Of a stretch of 64,000 nucleotides of DNA, positions 18,141-27,635 are shown in pieces (the first letter of the stretch is position 1; the number at the start of each line of letters is the position of its first letter). Below the pieces are notes generated by a model, which saw nothing but the letters and a program-made list of their open reading frames with translations, had not been told where the DNA came from and did no database searches. Source of the DNA: Acidobacteriota bacterium (lineage in GTDB: Bacteria; Acidobacteriota; Terriglobia; Acidiferrales; UBA7541). The position numbers were made by a program, and so were the translations under genes. The stretch lies in contig QHYZ01000054.1 of assembly GCA_003225295.1 (NCBI GenBank), forward strand, positions 62,001-126,000, written 5' to 3'.

Positions 18141-19433
18141 ATGTTGAATGTTTCAGAAGTGAACGCAGAGCGCTCTTCGGAGGCTCTGTCGGAACGCGCA
18201 ACAGCGCGATTCTCCGAAATGCTGATTTCTCCTTATGTGAAGGAGCGATTGGCAGCGACGCGGTTTATCACCCCGACTCCGGTACAGGCTGCGGCAATTC
18301 CGCAGGCGCTGGAAGGCAAAGATGTGCTAGCGACCGCTCAGACGGGAACCGGCAAGACGCTGGCGTTCCTGATTCCGGTGATCGAAAAACTCCTCAAGGA
18401 TAAGACACCGGGAATCGCCGCGTTGGTGCTGGTGCCGACGCGCGAACTGGCCATGCAGGTAGTGGAGCAATACAACGCGTTGCGCGGCAAGCAACTGTTG
18501 CCTGCGGCGCTGGTCGTGGGCGGCTTGTCCGAGGGCGCACAACTACAAGCAATTCGCAAGGGAGCCCGGCTGGTTGTGGCCACGCCAGGGCGGCTCGAAG
18601 ATTACCTCGACCGCAGACTCTTCCACTTTAGCGCGCTGCGTGTTCTCATCCTCGACGAAGCCGACCGTATGCTGGACATGGGATTTCTTCCAGCGATCAA
18701 GCGAATCGTATCGATCCTGCCGAAAGAGCGGCAGACGATGTGCTTCTCCGCGACGATGGAAGGCGATATGGTGCGTATCGTTAAGGATTATCTTCGCAAC
18801 GCCGTGCGTCTTTCATTCGGGTCCATCTCCAAGCCATCGGAAAATGTCCGGGTGCAGGCGTTTGAAGTGGCCATGGACCGCAAGCAGGAAATGTTGCAAC
18901 GCTTACTGTCCAAGGAAACGGGAAAATGCCTGGTGTTTGCACGGACCAAGCGCGGAACCGAGCGCATCGCCGAGAGCCTGAATCGCAAGGGCTTTTCCGC
19001 CGCCATGATTCATGGCGACCGCTCACAATCGCAACGCACTGCGGCGCTCACCGGATTCCAGCAAGGACGCTTCCGCGTGCTGGTGGCGACGGACCTGGCT
19101 TCACGCGGTATCCACGTACAGGGCATCGCCCACGTCATCAACTACGATCTGCCCGAAGTGGCAGAGAATTTCATTCATCGCGTTGGGCGAACCGGACGCA
19201 ACGGCGGTCACGGTGTGGCTTCCACGCTGTTCGTGAAAGAGCAGCGGTCGGAACTGTTCCAACTCGAGCGCTCGCTGGGCATCAAGATCGAGCGGATGCG
19301 CACGGATGAAACGGCTGCCCTTCCGGAAAAAAAGGAACGGCTGCCGGTCAATCTGCCTGGTGTGGAGGCGCTTCAGAGGTCCGAGAGATTTGTGCTTCCC
19401 GGCGAGGTTTTCCAGACGCACACCGAAAACTAA
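18141..19433 (+). CDS. DEAD-box ATP-dependent RNA helicase
   Basis: The 430-residue protein has all motifs of a RhlE-like DEAD-box helicase: Q motif F-I-T-P-T-P-V-Q (42-49), motif I A-Q-T-G-T-G-K-T (66-73), P-T-R-E-L, T-P-G-R, motif II D-E-A-D, motif III S-A-T, and in the second RecA domain A-T-D-L-A-S-R-G and H-R-V-G-R-T-G-R. The C-terminal tail is short, about 60 residues, with no RNA-binding domain. It should unwind RNA duplexes in ribosome assembly or mRNA decay. A hairpin terminator follows. Confidence 0.95.
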   Translation: MLNVSEVNAERSSEALSERATARFSEMLISPYVKERLAATRFITPTPVQAAAIPQALEGKDVLATAQTGTGKTLAFLIPVIEKLLKDKTPGIAALVLVPTRELAMQVVEQYNALRGKQLLPAALVVGGLSEGAQLQAIRKGARLVVATPGRLEDYLDRRLFHFSALRVLILDEADRMLDMGFLPAIKRIVSILPKERQTMCFSATMEGDMVRIVKDYLRNAVRLSFGSISKPSENVRVQAFEVAMDRKQEMLQRLLSKETGKCLVFARTKRGTERIAESLNRKGFSAAMIHGDRSQSQRTAALTGFQQGRFRVLVATDLASRGIHVQGIAHVINYDLPEVAENFIHRVGRTGRNGGHGVASTLFVKEQRSELFQLERSLGIKIERMRTDETAALPEKKERLPVNLPGVEALQRSERFVLPGEVFQTHTEN

Positions 19434-19454
19434 GCGGTTCTAATCACCATGTGA

Positions 19455-19493
19455 GACGCGGGCTCCGACTAAGTCGGGGCCCGTCTGCGTTTA
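19455..19493 (+). terminator. Rho-independent terminator-like hairpin after the helicase
   Basis: GACGCGGGCTCCGAC (19455-19469) pairs with GTCGGGGCCCGTC (19473-19485), with one bulge and one mismatch around a TAA loop, and is followed by TGCGTTT. It lies just after the helicase stop. Confidence 0.65.
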
Positions 19494-19519
19494 AGGCACC
19501 AACGTGGCAAGATACCAGG

Positions 19520-20002
19520 ATGCTGATCCGGCTTGCAGCCAACGGAGACGCGGGCGCAGTGTGGGCCATCATGGAGCCCATCATCCGGGCGGGCGAAACC
19601 TACAGCCTGCCACGCGAAATGAGCAAAGAGGACGTTCTGGCGTACTGGTTTTCGGCCGAGCGCGAGGTTTTCGTCGCCGAAGACAACGGCGAGATCGTTG
19701 GAACATACGGGCTGCAAGCGAACCAGAAAGGCGGCGGGGCCCATGTCGCCAATTGTGGCTATATGACCGCCGTTTCGGCGACGGGCCGCGGCGTGGCCCG
19801 AGCGATGTGCGCGCATTCTCTGGACCGCGCACGCGAACGCGGATTTCGCGCCATGCAATTCAATTTCGTGATCAGCACCAACCAACGCGCGGTCCGGCTA
19901 TGGCAAAGCTTTGGCTTTGAGATCGTGGGGCGGCTGCCCGGAGCCTTCCAGCATCCGACGCTCGGCTACGTCGACGCCTTCATCATGTATCGCGATCTCT
20001 AG
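19520..20002 (+). CDS. GNAT family N-acetyltransferase
   Basis: ATG 19520 gives 160 residues that begin directly with the fold's first strand (I-R-L-A-A-N-G-D-A-G-A-V). The E-R-E-V-F-V-A-E-D-N-G-E-I-V-G-T-Y strand pair, the A-T-G-R-G-V-A-R-A-M acetyl-CoA loop, and the A-V-R-L-W-Q-S-F-G-F-E-I-V-G-R-L-P motif are those of ribosomal-protein-type or small-molecule acetyltransferases. The longer open frame upstream overlaps the helicase terminator. The ribosome site is weak. Substrate unknown. Confidence 0.87.
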   Translation: MLIRLAANGDAGAVWAIMEPIIRAGETYSLPREMSKEDVLAYWFSAEREVFVAEDNGEIVGTYGLQANQKGGGAHVANCGYMTAVSATGRGVARAMCAHSLDRARERGFRAMQFNFVISTNQRAVRLWQSFGFEIVGRLPGAFQHPTLGYVDAFIMYRDL

Positions 20003-20043
20003 GCCGTTTGCGCTGACACGCGCGGCTATGCTACACATGCTGC

Positions 20044-20643
20044 ATGCCTGATTTTGCCGCTCCCGTCGAACGACTCATCGAGGAACTGAAACATCTCCCC
20101 GGAATCGGCCAGAAGACCGCGCAGCGCCTGGCCTTTCATTTGCTGCGGTCAGCGCCCCAGGATGCGCTAGCGCTGGCGGACGCCATTCGCGACGCTAAAG
20201 AAAAAATCCGTGCGTGCTCCATCTGCCACAACATCACGGATTCCGATCCGTGCTTGTATTGCGTGGGGCCGACGCGTACCAAGAAGACCATTTGCGTAGT
20301 CGAAGAAGCGCACAACATCATGGCCATTGAAAAAACGCGGACGTACAGCGGGATGTACCACGTGCTGGGCGGATCCCTTTCCCCGCTATCGGGACGCGGA
20401 CCCGAACAACTTCATATCAAGACTTTGATTGAGAGATTGAAGGGTGGCGGTGTCGAAGAGATCATCATCGCGACGAATCCCACAGCGGAAGGCGAAGCCA
20501 CGGCGGCCTACCTTTCCAAGCTCTTGAAGCCGCTGGGAGTGCGCGTCACGCGAATTGGCGTCGGGATTCCGGTGGGTGCGGACCTGGAGTATGCCGATGA
20601 AGTGACCATGTTGAAGGCCATGGAAGGACGACGGGATCTGTAG
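20044..20643 (+). CDS. recR: Recombination protein RecR
   Basis: The 199-residue protein is a standard RecR. It has an N-terminal helix-hairpin-helix ([13 protein letters not shown]), a four-Cys zinc finger (Cys 58, 61, 70, 73), and a Toprim domain with V-V-E-E and D-L-E-Y-A-D near the C-terminus. RecR acts with RecO/RecF to load RecA at gaps. It is commonly cotranscribed with dnaX and ybaB; here it is 7.6 kb away with unrelated genes between. Confidence 0.96.
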   Translation: MPDFAAPVERLIEELKHLPGIGQKTAQRLAFHLLRSAPQDALALADAIRDAKEKIRACSICHNITDSDPCLYCVGPTRTKKTICVVEEAHNIMAIEKTRTYSGMYHVLGGSLSPLSGRGPEQLHIKTLIERLKGGGVEEIIIATNPTAEGEATAAYLSKLLKPLGVRVTRIGVGIPVGADLEYADEVTMLKAMEGRRDL

Positions 20644-20836
20644 GAAACACGAGGTCCTAGCCTCACAAGGGATGGCCTGGTTTCCGAGCACAATAGGCGA
20701 ACAGCAGCATAACTCTCAGTACTGTCAGGACGCTCTAGCCAATTCAGCCATTTGGGTATAGAGTTTAGTTCCCACGGGTGGCTGTCCTCCCACCAAACCG
20801 ATGGCAGCCGCGAAAAGGCTGACAGGAGGTGCGCTA

Positions 20837-21172
20837 ATGCCGAGCTTGGCGCACTACATGACGCAGTACGATCACGAGCACGCATCCGGCTGGAACAAAT
20901 TCCTGCATGGTGTTGGTATCCCGATGATTTTTATGGGGATCATCCTTCTCCTTTTCATGAGATGGATCTGGGGAGCGGGATTTTTTCTGGGCGGATGGGC
21001 GTTTCTGTTTCTCGGCCACCGGATTGAGGGCAACCATCCGGCGTTTTTTCAGGGACCGATTTACTTGCTGGTTGGGCCCGTTTGGGTCGCAAAAGAAGCA
21101 TGGATGTTTCTGACCGGAACACACCGCAGGCCGGCCTCGGAAGGTACTCCGCGAAGTGAGGCAATGAAGTAG
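20837..21172 (+). CDS. Mpo1-like/DUF962 membrane protein
   Basis: AGGAGG at 20823-20828 is 8 bases before ATG 20837, which is preferred over the in-frame ATG at 20801. The 111-residue product has the DUF962 layout: Y-D-H-E-H-A-S-G-W-N-K-F-L-H-G-V-G-I-P, two closely spaced membrane hairpins, and G-H-R-I-E-G-N-H-P-A. The His residues match the iron-binding set of the yeast Mpo1 family, a fatty-acid alpha-dioxygenase. Enzymatic activity in bacteria is inferred only from that family. Confidence 0.85.
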   Translation: MPSLAHYMTQYDHEHASGWNKFLHGVGIPMIFMGIILLLFMRWIWGAGFFLGGWAFLFLGHRIEGNHPAFFQGPIYLLVGPVWVAKEAWMFLTGTHRRPASEGTPRSEAMK

Positions 21173-21233
21173 CCGCAGAGATTTCAACCGTTTGCGCGAA
21201 ATCTGAAAAGATTGAGGGACGGCGGCGATTTGC

Positions 21234-24035
21234 ATGAATGATCCAGGCGGCAATTTTGCCGATGAGACAGCTGAAATGGTGTCCGAAAGTGTTACCAGCG
21301 CGAGTACGGAGTTAAGGAAGCGCCGCAGCACGCGGATCGTGCAGGCGGTGCCTCTCGTGGTTACCGGTGTCGATGCGCTGGGGCGCCCGTTCGTAGAACG
21401 AACGTCTTCGCTCATTATCAATTGCCATGGTTGCCGCTACCAGTCGAAACATTACGTCCTGAAAAACATGTGGGTAACGATGGAGATCCCGCACCAGGAG
21501 TCAGGGCAACCGCCGCGCACGGTGCGGGGGCGGGTGGCTTGGATTCAACGGCCCCGAACGGTGCGGCAGCTGTTTCAGGTGGCGCTGGAGCTGGAAGTTT
21601 CCGGCAACGTCTGGGGCATCGCTTTTCCGCCGGAGGATTGGGTGGGATTCCCCGAGTTGGCGCAAACGGTGACGAAGTTAGATGCGGCAGCGGAAACACT
21701 GCCACTGCCGCCGGCGGTGGCCGAAAAGGATGCCGCCTCGCATTTGGGCGAAGCCGAGGCTCTGCCAGCGGCTGGGGCGGACAATCTAAGAGTGTTCCCT
21801 TCCCCGGCAAGCACCACGGATGCGTCGTTACAGTTGGCGCGTCAGGTTGCGCGGCTGGTGGCAGACGCCAAACAGCAAATTCAGGCGGCCGCGCGGGAAG
21901 CCGCTTCGCGGGCGGTTTCCTCTGAGCGGCGGCTGTCGTTCGAACAATGGGAGCAAAAGTTTGCCGCCGGACGCGCGGAAATCGCCAATGAGACGACACA
22001 TGCGATTGAAAGGTTTCAGCAGGAAGCGGATGAGCATTCGCGGATGGCCCACGCGGCGGCAGCCGAGGCGCTGCGAACGGAATTGCCACGGTCGATGGCG
22101 CCACAACTTCAGCAGCTCACACGCGACCTGGCGGCCAGTCTCTCCGAGGAAGGGGCTGCCCAGCGTAACGAGAACGCCCAGCAGATGGAGGAGAGGGCGG
22201 AGACTCTGCGCTCAGTTTGCCGGGAGGCAGAGGAAACGGCCGCCCGGTTGAAGGGCCAGTCCGAGCGGTCGGAAGAGCAAATCATTGCGCGCGCGGAGTC
22301 GGCGGCGCGGGCGCTCGAGGAAACGGCTAAGCAAAGGGAAGAAACGGCGACGGCGCAACGCCAGGCGTTGAGTGCCGCGGCCAATGAGATTCAGCAGCAA
22401 GTAACTGCGGCGCTCTCGTCCGTGCAATCCTCCTCCGGGCAGCTTGCGATCGACTTGGAAGCAGCGCAAGCGCGGTGGCGTGCGGCGATCGAGAGTGCGC
22501 TCGCAGAAGCTCAGGATCGCGCCGCCGGCGGATTGAACGAGCATGCGCGCCGGTTGATGACTCAGTTGCAGGATGAGATGGCGCGTCACGCCATGGCGGC
22601 GCACGAATCGGCGACGAGTGCGGCAACAGAAGCACAACAGCGGATATCCGCGTTGCGGGATACCGTCGAGGAGCAGACGCAACGGCTGGAGTCGGCGCTG
22701 GCGCGTGCCGGGGAGGCCAGCCAGCAACTCGAACAGCATTCCGGACAGCTTGCCAACGTGCAGCAACAGGCGCTGGCCGGATTCCAGGAGCAAATCGAGA
22801 AAGTTCTTAACCCCGGTCGTGAAGAAATGCAGCGCCGGTCCGAAGCGATTCTGGAGGAGATCAACGCGAAAATTCTGGCAACATTTGAAGAAGCGAGCCG
22901 CCAAGCAGTGGCGCAGCTTGACCGGCAAGTCGCGGAGATTGTGCAGCCGCACGTCACCCTCGCCGAAGAGGCCGTTCACCGGCTGGCGGGGGGGCGATCG
23001 CTGCTGGATGCGGCGCTGACGCTGCAGCAGGACCGCATTCGCAATTCGGCGGACGAAGCGTTCGCGGAGTCACTGGCGCGCTTCCGGGAGAATCTGGGCG
23101 GCGTGGAGCAAATCCTGCAAGAATCCTCGCAGACGATCACCAGGGACAACTTGACTGAACTGGAAGGAAAAGCCAGCGATCTGAAGCACCAGATGGTCGA
23201 AGAGCTCTTGAAATCGGCGGAATGGTATGAAAAGAAGGCGCACACGCAGATTCAGAATCTGACGGAAAGAACCATCGAGCACGCCGAAAACCAGTTGCGG
23301 GAAAAAGCGGGAGAGATTTCCAGTGTCTTTGCGAGCGAGCTGGATCATCGAAGCCGCAACTTCGTGGGACACGCGCAGACACAGATCGAAGAGGTAGTGC
23401 GGGATTCCTTCGAGCGCGCACGGGCGCTTTTCGCGGAAGCCGCAGACACCACCGCAGCCGCGTTCACGGATGAGATTCAGCGCACCGGGCGGCAAGGGCT
23501 GGAGGGATTCAACGAGGAGGTGCGGCGCTCCGCGGATGCGGGACGGTTGCAACTGGACGCGGCGCGCATGGAGCTGGCCGAGAAGACCACATCCGAACAA
23601 GAAGGTTTCCTGCGACGTTTCCAATCCTCCATGGGCGGGGCGCTGGAAGCGGGTGTGGCCGAAACTCAGAAGAAAGTATCTGAAGGATTTGGGTCGCTGC
23701 TGGATTCCTGGAAAGCGACGACGATAGCCCATCAGCAGGAAATGCAGAGCATCTACGGCCGGATCGGCGAGCAGGCCGCAGAGCAGTACAAGAACCGGCT
23801 GGAAAATGTTTCCAATCAGTGGATGCTGGCGACAGTGGCGTCACTGGATCACCAATCGAGGGAGATGATTTCAGGAATTGCTGCGACAGCGGAAGAAAAA
23901 CTTCGCGAAGCGTGCGCCCAGGTATTCGCGGGTGTAGGAGAATCCCTACGAGAACGGCTTAAGGAGATGGCGCAAGGTTTTACCCCGCCGACGGAGGCTC
24001 CCACGCGCACGAAGAGCGCCAACACGGGAAGCTGA
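21234..24035 (+). CDS. PilZ-like domain protein with a very long coiled coil
   Basis: The 933-residue protein begins with a PilZ-like module (residues about 28-140): R-K-R-R-S-T-R, later G-R-V-A-W-I, and V-A-L-E-L, ending with the F-P-P-E-D-W segment often seen in acidobacterial PilZ proteins. Residues about 190-915 are almost entirely Ala/Glu/Gln/Arg-rich heptads with no membrane segment, resembling the cytoplasmic part of chemoreceptors or apolipoprotein-like rods. It has neither a transmembrane helix nor a recognisable chemotaxis hairpin tip. It may be a cytoskeletal or scaffolding rod sensing c-di-GMP; that is inference. Confidence 0.72.
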   Translation: MNDPGGNFADETAEMVSESVTSASTELRKRRSTRIVQAVPLVVTGVDALGRPFVERTSSLIINCHGCRYQSKHYVLKNMWVTMEIPHQESGQPPRTVRGRVAWIQRPRTVRQLFQVALELEVSGNVWGIAFPPEDWVGFPELAQTVTKLDAAAETLPLPPAVAEKDAASHLGEAEALPAAGADNLRVFPSPASTTDASLQLARQVARLVADAKQQIQAAAREAASRAVSSERRLSFEQWEQKFAAGRAEIANETTHAIERFQQEADEHSRMAHAAAAEALRTELPRSMAPQLQQLTRDLAASLSEEGAAQRNENAQQMEERAETLRSVCREAEETAARLKGQSERSEEQIIARAESAARALEETAKQREETATAQRQALSAAANEIQQQVTAALSSVQSSSGQLAIDLEAAQARWRAAIESALAEAQDRAAGGLNEHARRLMTQLQDEMARHAMAAHESATSAATEAQQRISALRDTVEEQTQRLESALARAGEASQQLEQHSGQLANVQQQALAGFQEQIEKVLNPGREEMQRRSEAILEEINAKILATFEEASRQAVAQLDRQVAEIVQPHVTLAEEAVHRLAGGRSLLDAALTLQQDRIRNSADEAFAESLARFRENLGGVEQILQESSQTITRDNLTELEGKASDLKHQMVEELLKSAEWYEKKAHTQIQNLTERTIEHAENQLREKAGEISSVFASELDHRSRNFVGHAQTQIEEVVRDSFERARALFAEAADTTAAAFTDEIQRTGRQGLEGFNEEVRRSADAGRLQLDAARMELAEKTTSEQEGFLRRFQSSMGGALEAGVAETQKKVSEGFGSLLDSWKATTIAHQQEMQSIYGRIGEQAAEQYKNRLENVSNQWMLATVASLDHQSREMISGIAATAEEKLREACAQVFAGVGESLRERLKEMAQGFTPPTEAPTRTKSANTGS

Positions 24036-24153
24036 AAACCAATATTCCACCGCCCAGAATGGTTGTGCCGCCGCAAACCTGCTCAACATTGTCCGGCTGC
24101 CGATTCGCCACTTCTTGGCTGGCCCGGTATAATCCCAAAGGCTTTAACCAACC

Positions 24154-24834
24154 ATGGCCAACCATGCTTACCTGCGCGTGTGGACACGTGATTTCTCGCT
24201 GCAGACGATGCTTGCCGAATTCGCGCGGTTCTTGACGACCGCGCCGCTTTCGGCCACGCAGAATGCCTTTGACGAACTGATCGTGCAGGCCGTGGACGCA
24301 ACGGAAATACCTGTGGCGGAGTGGGATTTGCGTCCTCTGAAAGCGGGCCCTGCGGAGGTTGCGGCGCTGGCGGTGCAGCACCTGAACAGCGACAGCGCGT
24401 ACATCGCGAGCGCAAAATGGGACCTGTGGGGGTTTGATATCGAGAGCCTGAAGTGGCAGCACAAGCCGGAGCCGCTGGTGCTGGCTTGCCACGGGCAGGA
24501 GTTCGACGGCGGGCTGGCGGCGACGGCAGGGCACTTCATGGCCGACTTGGGCTTCGAGCACTTTTTCACGGGGCACGGCGGCCTGCTGGCGCCCGGAGCG
24601 GCGTCGAATCCTTTCAATTCGTCGGATCATCCGATTGAGCACACCTTCCGGCAGTGGATGGCGGCGAGCGCCAACCTGAAGCAATATCACGCTAAGACCC
24701 GGGAGAACATCCAACAATTAGTCCAATGGGTGGAAGCCATCGAGCGGGCGCTCCCAGTGGAACGGAGCGAATTGTGGTCCGAAGGAGAGCAAAACTTTGA
24801 AGCCCGGGTGGACGCGATTCTAGCGCAAAGGTAG
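24154..24834 (+). CDS. Conserved hypothetical cytosolic protein
   Basis: This 226-residue protein has no signal peptide or membrane segment. Recognisable blocks are Y-L-R-V-W-T-R-D-F-S near the N-terminus, W-D-L-W-G-F-D in the middle, then H-G-Q-E-F-D-G-G and G-H-F-M-A-D-L-G-F-E-H-F-F-T-G-H-G-G-L-L. The concentration of His, Asp and Glu there could bind metal. The C-terminal 60 residues are helical. I cannot assign a family. It stands alone between the coiled-coil protein and the lipoprotein-ABC operon. Confidence 0.6.
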   Translation: MANHAYLRVWTRDFSLQTMLAEFARFLTTAPLSATQNAFDELIVQAVDATEIPVAEWDLRPLKAGPAEVAALAVQHLNSDSAYIASAKWDLWGFDIESLKWQHKPEPLVLACHGQEFDGGLAATAGHFMADLGFEHFFTGHGGLLAPGAASNPFNSSDHPIEHTFRQWMAASANLKQYHAKTRENIQQLVQWVEAIERALPVERSELWSEGEQNFEARVDAILAQR

Positions 24835-24915
24835 CCCATCCAACGTCTTGGACAATCCCGATTCGCGGAGTCCTTCCACGAACGGCGGGCAACAGCTAGA
24901 ATTGATGTAGCAGGC

Positions 24916-25704
24916 ATGGGTGCGCCGTGGGTGATGGAAGTGCTCGGCACGCCGGAGAAAGATGGGAAGCCCGGAGCAAATTGCACCTGCGGCGCCAAGT
25001 CTCTAATGGGGAAAACTTCGCAAAGCGACTGTTGGTGTGCTAACGAGGCGGGCAACGCTCCGTCCTTCTTAGGAGCGGGCCCTGGTGTTGGCACGGCCCG
25101 CAGGTGGAGAATCTCCCTGAAATTCTCGCTGGGTGTCCTGTCCCTGTCTACTTTTCTGGGCGGGTGCGGTGCGGATGCGCCCAAGCCCGCGGCGCAAGCG
25201 GAAACCAAGCCCGCGGAACCTGTCGTGCCCGAAGAAATTCAGTTGGCGGCAAACGCGTTGTTGGGGAGCGAGTCGCAGGTGCTGGCCTTCGGAGACCTGG
25301 CAAAGAACGGGAAACAGGAATTTCTTGCGGCCAACGTCGTGCCAAAGACGCCAACCAACAATTTGCCGGGGACGATCGTTACGCGCGTGGTCGTGGCGGA
25401 AAATACCGACGGGAAGTGGGCGGAAGTCCTGCGCTGCGATGAACACTTGAAAAACCAAAAAGGCTTTCTGGGCTTGACGCCATTGGTGCCGGTGACCGGC
25501 TGGCGTCTGCAATACGAGCAAAACGATGAAAAGGGCCTGCAACTTTATTTCACGCCGCTAAAAGGCGCCATCGATTCGCACGTGTTGCCGATCGGTGTGC
25601 GCTGGAATCCGGCGACAAAGCGCTACCAGTCACTGGAGCGAACCTACGAGCATTTCCTGCTGGAGTCACCGTCAATGCAAGATGCGAGGTCCACGCTGCG
25701 ATGA
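24916..25704 (+). CDS. Predicted lipoprotein upstream of ABC exporter genes
   Basis: The frame runs 262 residues, but its true start is uncertain. A lipobox-like L-G-G-C preceded by R-R-W-R-I-S-L-K-F-S-L-G-V-L-S lies near residue 78-82, so translation probably begins much closer to it than the first ATG, although no ATG/GTG/TTG in frame sits at a standard distance. The mature part is about 180 residues with a Pro/Ala-rich linker and a beta-rich domain. The stop overlaps the first ABC gene in ATGA, so it belongs to that operon. Function unknown. Confidence 0.6.
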   Translation: MGAPWVMEVLGTPEKDGKPGANCTCGAKSLMGKTSQSDCWCANEAGNAPSFLGAGPGVGTARRWRISLKFSLGVLSLSTFLGGCGADAPKPAAQAETKPAEPVVPEEIQLAANALLGSESQVLAFGDLAKNGKQEFLAANVVPKTPTNNLPGTIVTRVVVAENTDGKWAEVLRCDEHLKNQKGFLGLTPLVPVTGWRLQYEQNDEKGLQLYFTPLKGAIDSHVLPIGVRWNPATKRYQSLERTYEHFLLESPSMQDARSTLR

Positions 25705-27635
25705 GCGCGGTCTCACCAGCCGTCGGTAACCGGGAATCAACTCCCGACAAGGGCTTGCGTGGTCTGATGCCCTATCTGCGACGCTACCCCGGGGGCATTG
25801 TGTTCGGCCTGCTCACGGTCGTGCTGATGGGCATTGTCGGCAACGTGCTCCCGCTCGCCACTGGCGTCATGACGGACACGCTCGCCGGTAATGCGGTTCC
25901 ATTTGAGCACCCCACGCAGACCGGAGCTCTCCTCGCCCTGGGCCTGAACGCATCGACCCTCAGCCGTTCCATTCCCTTTTACGCGGCTAGCAGTCGCCAC
26001 ACGCTGGGCATCTATTGCCTGGTCGTTGTTTTATGTGTGGCAATCAAGGGTGTTCTTTCCTTCTCGGCCCGCTGGACGCTGATCGGCGTCTCTCGCGACA
26101 TCGAATTCGACATCCGCAACGATCTCCTGAAGCGCCTGCTAATTCTCGAGACCGAATTCTACGTCCGCAATCGCACTGGCGAGCTGATGTCGCGCGCCAC
26201 CAACGACCTGAACGCCGTCCGCATGGTGCTCGGCCCCGGCATCATGTACAGCGCCACGACCATCATCACCATGATCATGGCCATCCTGGTTATGGTCACG
26301 CTCTCGCCCACCCTCACGCTGTGGGTTCTGCTCCCCGCGCCGGTGGTGGCATTCGCGGTATGGTACTTTGGCAAGACGATTCATGACCTCTACGAGAAAA
26401 TCCAGGCGGCGCTGGCCACGCTCACCGCGCGCGTCCAGGAGAATCTTGCCGGCGTGCGCGTCGTGCGCGCCTACGCGCAGGAAGAAGCGGAAATCCGCAG
26501 CTTCGACGAGCCCAACCGCGAGTATGTCTCCCGAAACATCCGGCTCATCCGCACCTGGAGCATGTTTATGCCGTCGCTTCAGGCGCTCATTGGCACTACC
26601 TTCTTGATCGTGCTATGGCAGGGCGGCCATCAACTCCTGCGCGGTCAGATTTCCCTCGGTGCGCTGATTGCTTTCAACGGCTACCTCGCCGTGCTGGTCT
26701 GGCCCATGATCGCCCTTGGGTGGGTGACCAATATTTTTCAGCGTGGCGCGGCTTCCATGGGCCGCTTGAATTACATCCTAACGGCCAAGCCGAATATCGA
26801 TGATCGCCACGCAAAAATCCCGGAAGGCACCAAGCCGCGCGGCGAAATCGATTTCCGCCACCTCACTTTCTCTTATCCGACCACTCTTTCCGGAGCCGGA
26901 TCGAACGGTGTGTCCAAATCCAATGGCAGCGGTCCTCACGCGGTGCTCCGCGATATCAATTTGAAAGTCCCCGCCGGCACGACGCTCGCTATCGTCGGAC
27001 CCACGGGCAGCGGCAAGACCACGCTCGCCGCTCTCATTGCTCGCCTCTGGGAAGCGCCGGATGACTCGGTCTTGATCGACGGGCGTCCAATCCGCGAGTG
27101 GCCTCTCACCACGCTGCGCCAGTCCATCGGTTACGTGCCGCAGGACACCTACTTATTCGGCGAGACCGTTGGCGGCAACATCGCCTTCGGCCTGCCAGAA
27201 TATGACGAGCAGCGCGTCCACGAAGCAGCTGAAATTGCCAGCCTGCATGGTGACGTCCAGGACTTCGCCAAGTCCTATGAGACCATGGTGGGCGAGCGCG
27301 GCATCACGCTCTCCGGCGGACAAAAGCAACGGGCCGCGATTGCGCGCGCGGTCGTCCGCGATCCACGAATTCTCATCCTGGACGATTCGCTTTCTGCCGT
27401 GGACACGCAAACCGAGGAACGCATCCTCACCGGACTGCGCGGAATCATGGAAGGGCGTACGACAATTCTGATTTCGCACCGTACCTCAACGGTTCGAGAC
27501 GCAGACCAGATCGTTGTCTTGATCGGCGGGTGCATCACCGAGCGAGGTACTCATGACCAACTGCTGGCCCGCGGCGGCTACTACGCGGATTTGTATCAGA
27601 AGCAGTTGCTGGAAGAAGAGCTCGAGCGCGCATGA
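25701..27635 (+). CDS. ABC exporter half-transporter A (degenerate Walker B)
   Basis: The 644-residue protein has six transmembrane helices (residues about 25-330) and a C-terminal ATPase. Walker A is G-P-T-G-S-G-K-T (about 433-440), the signature is canonical L-S-G-G-Q, and Walker B ends L-D-D, where the catalytic Glu is replaced by Asp. The partner encoded immediately downstream has a canonical Glu and a variant signature, the reciprocal pattern of heterodimeric multidrug or lipid exporters such as TM287/288 and BmrCD. Both overlaps with the neighbours are ATGA. The operon continues into lpxB, so lipid export is possible. Confidence 0.92.
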   Translation: MSAVSPAVGNRESTPDKGLRGLMPYLRRYPGGIVFGLLTVVLMGIVGNVLPLATGVMTDTLAGNAVPFEHPTQTGALLALGLNASTLSRSIPFYAASSRHTLGIYCLVVVLCVAIKGVLSFSARWTLIGVSRDIEFDIRNDLLKRLLILETEFYVRNRTGELMSRATNDLNAVRMVLGPGIMYSATTIITMIMAILVMVTLSPTLTLWVLLPAPVVAFAVWYFGKTIHDLYEKIQAALATLTARVQENLAGVRVVRAYAQEEAEIRSFDEPNREYVSRNIRLIRTWSMFMPSLQALIGTTFLIVLWQGGHQLLRGQISLGALIAFNGYLAVLVWPMIALGWVTNIFQRGAASMGRLNYILTAKPNIDDRHAKIPEGTKPRGEIDFRHLTFSYPTTLSGAGSNGVSKSNGSGPHAVLRDINLKVPAGTTLAIVGPTGSGKTTLAALIARLWEAPDDSVLIDGRPIREWPLTTLRQSIGYVPQDTYLFGETVGGNIAFGLPEYDEQRVHEAAEIASLHGDVQDFAKSYETMVGERGITLSGGQKQRAAIARAVVRDPRILILDDSLSAVDTQTEERILTGLRGIMEGRTTILISHRTSTVRDADQIVVLIGGCITERGTHDQLLARGGYYADLYQKQLLEEELERA

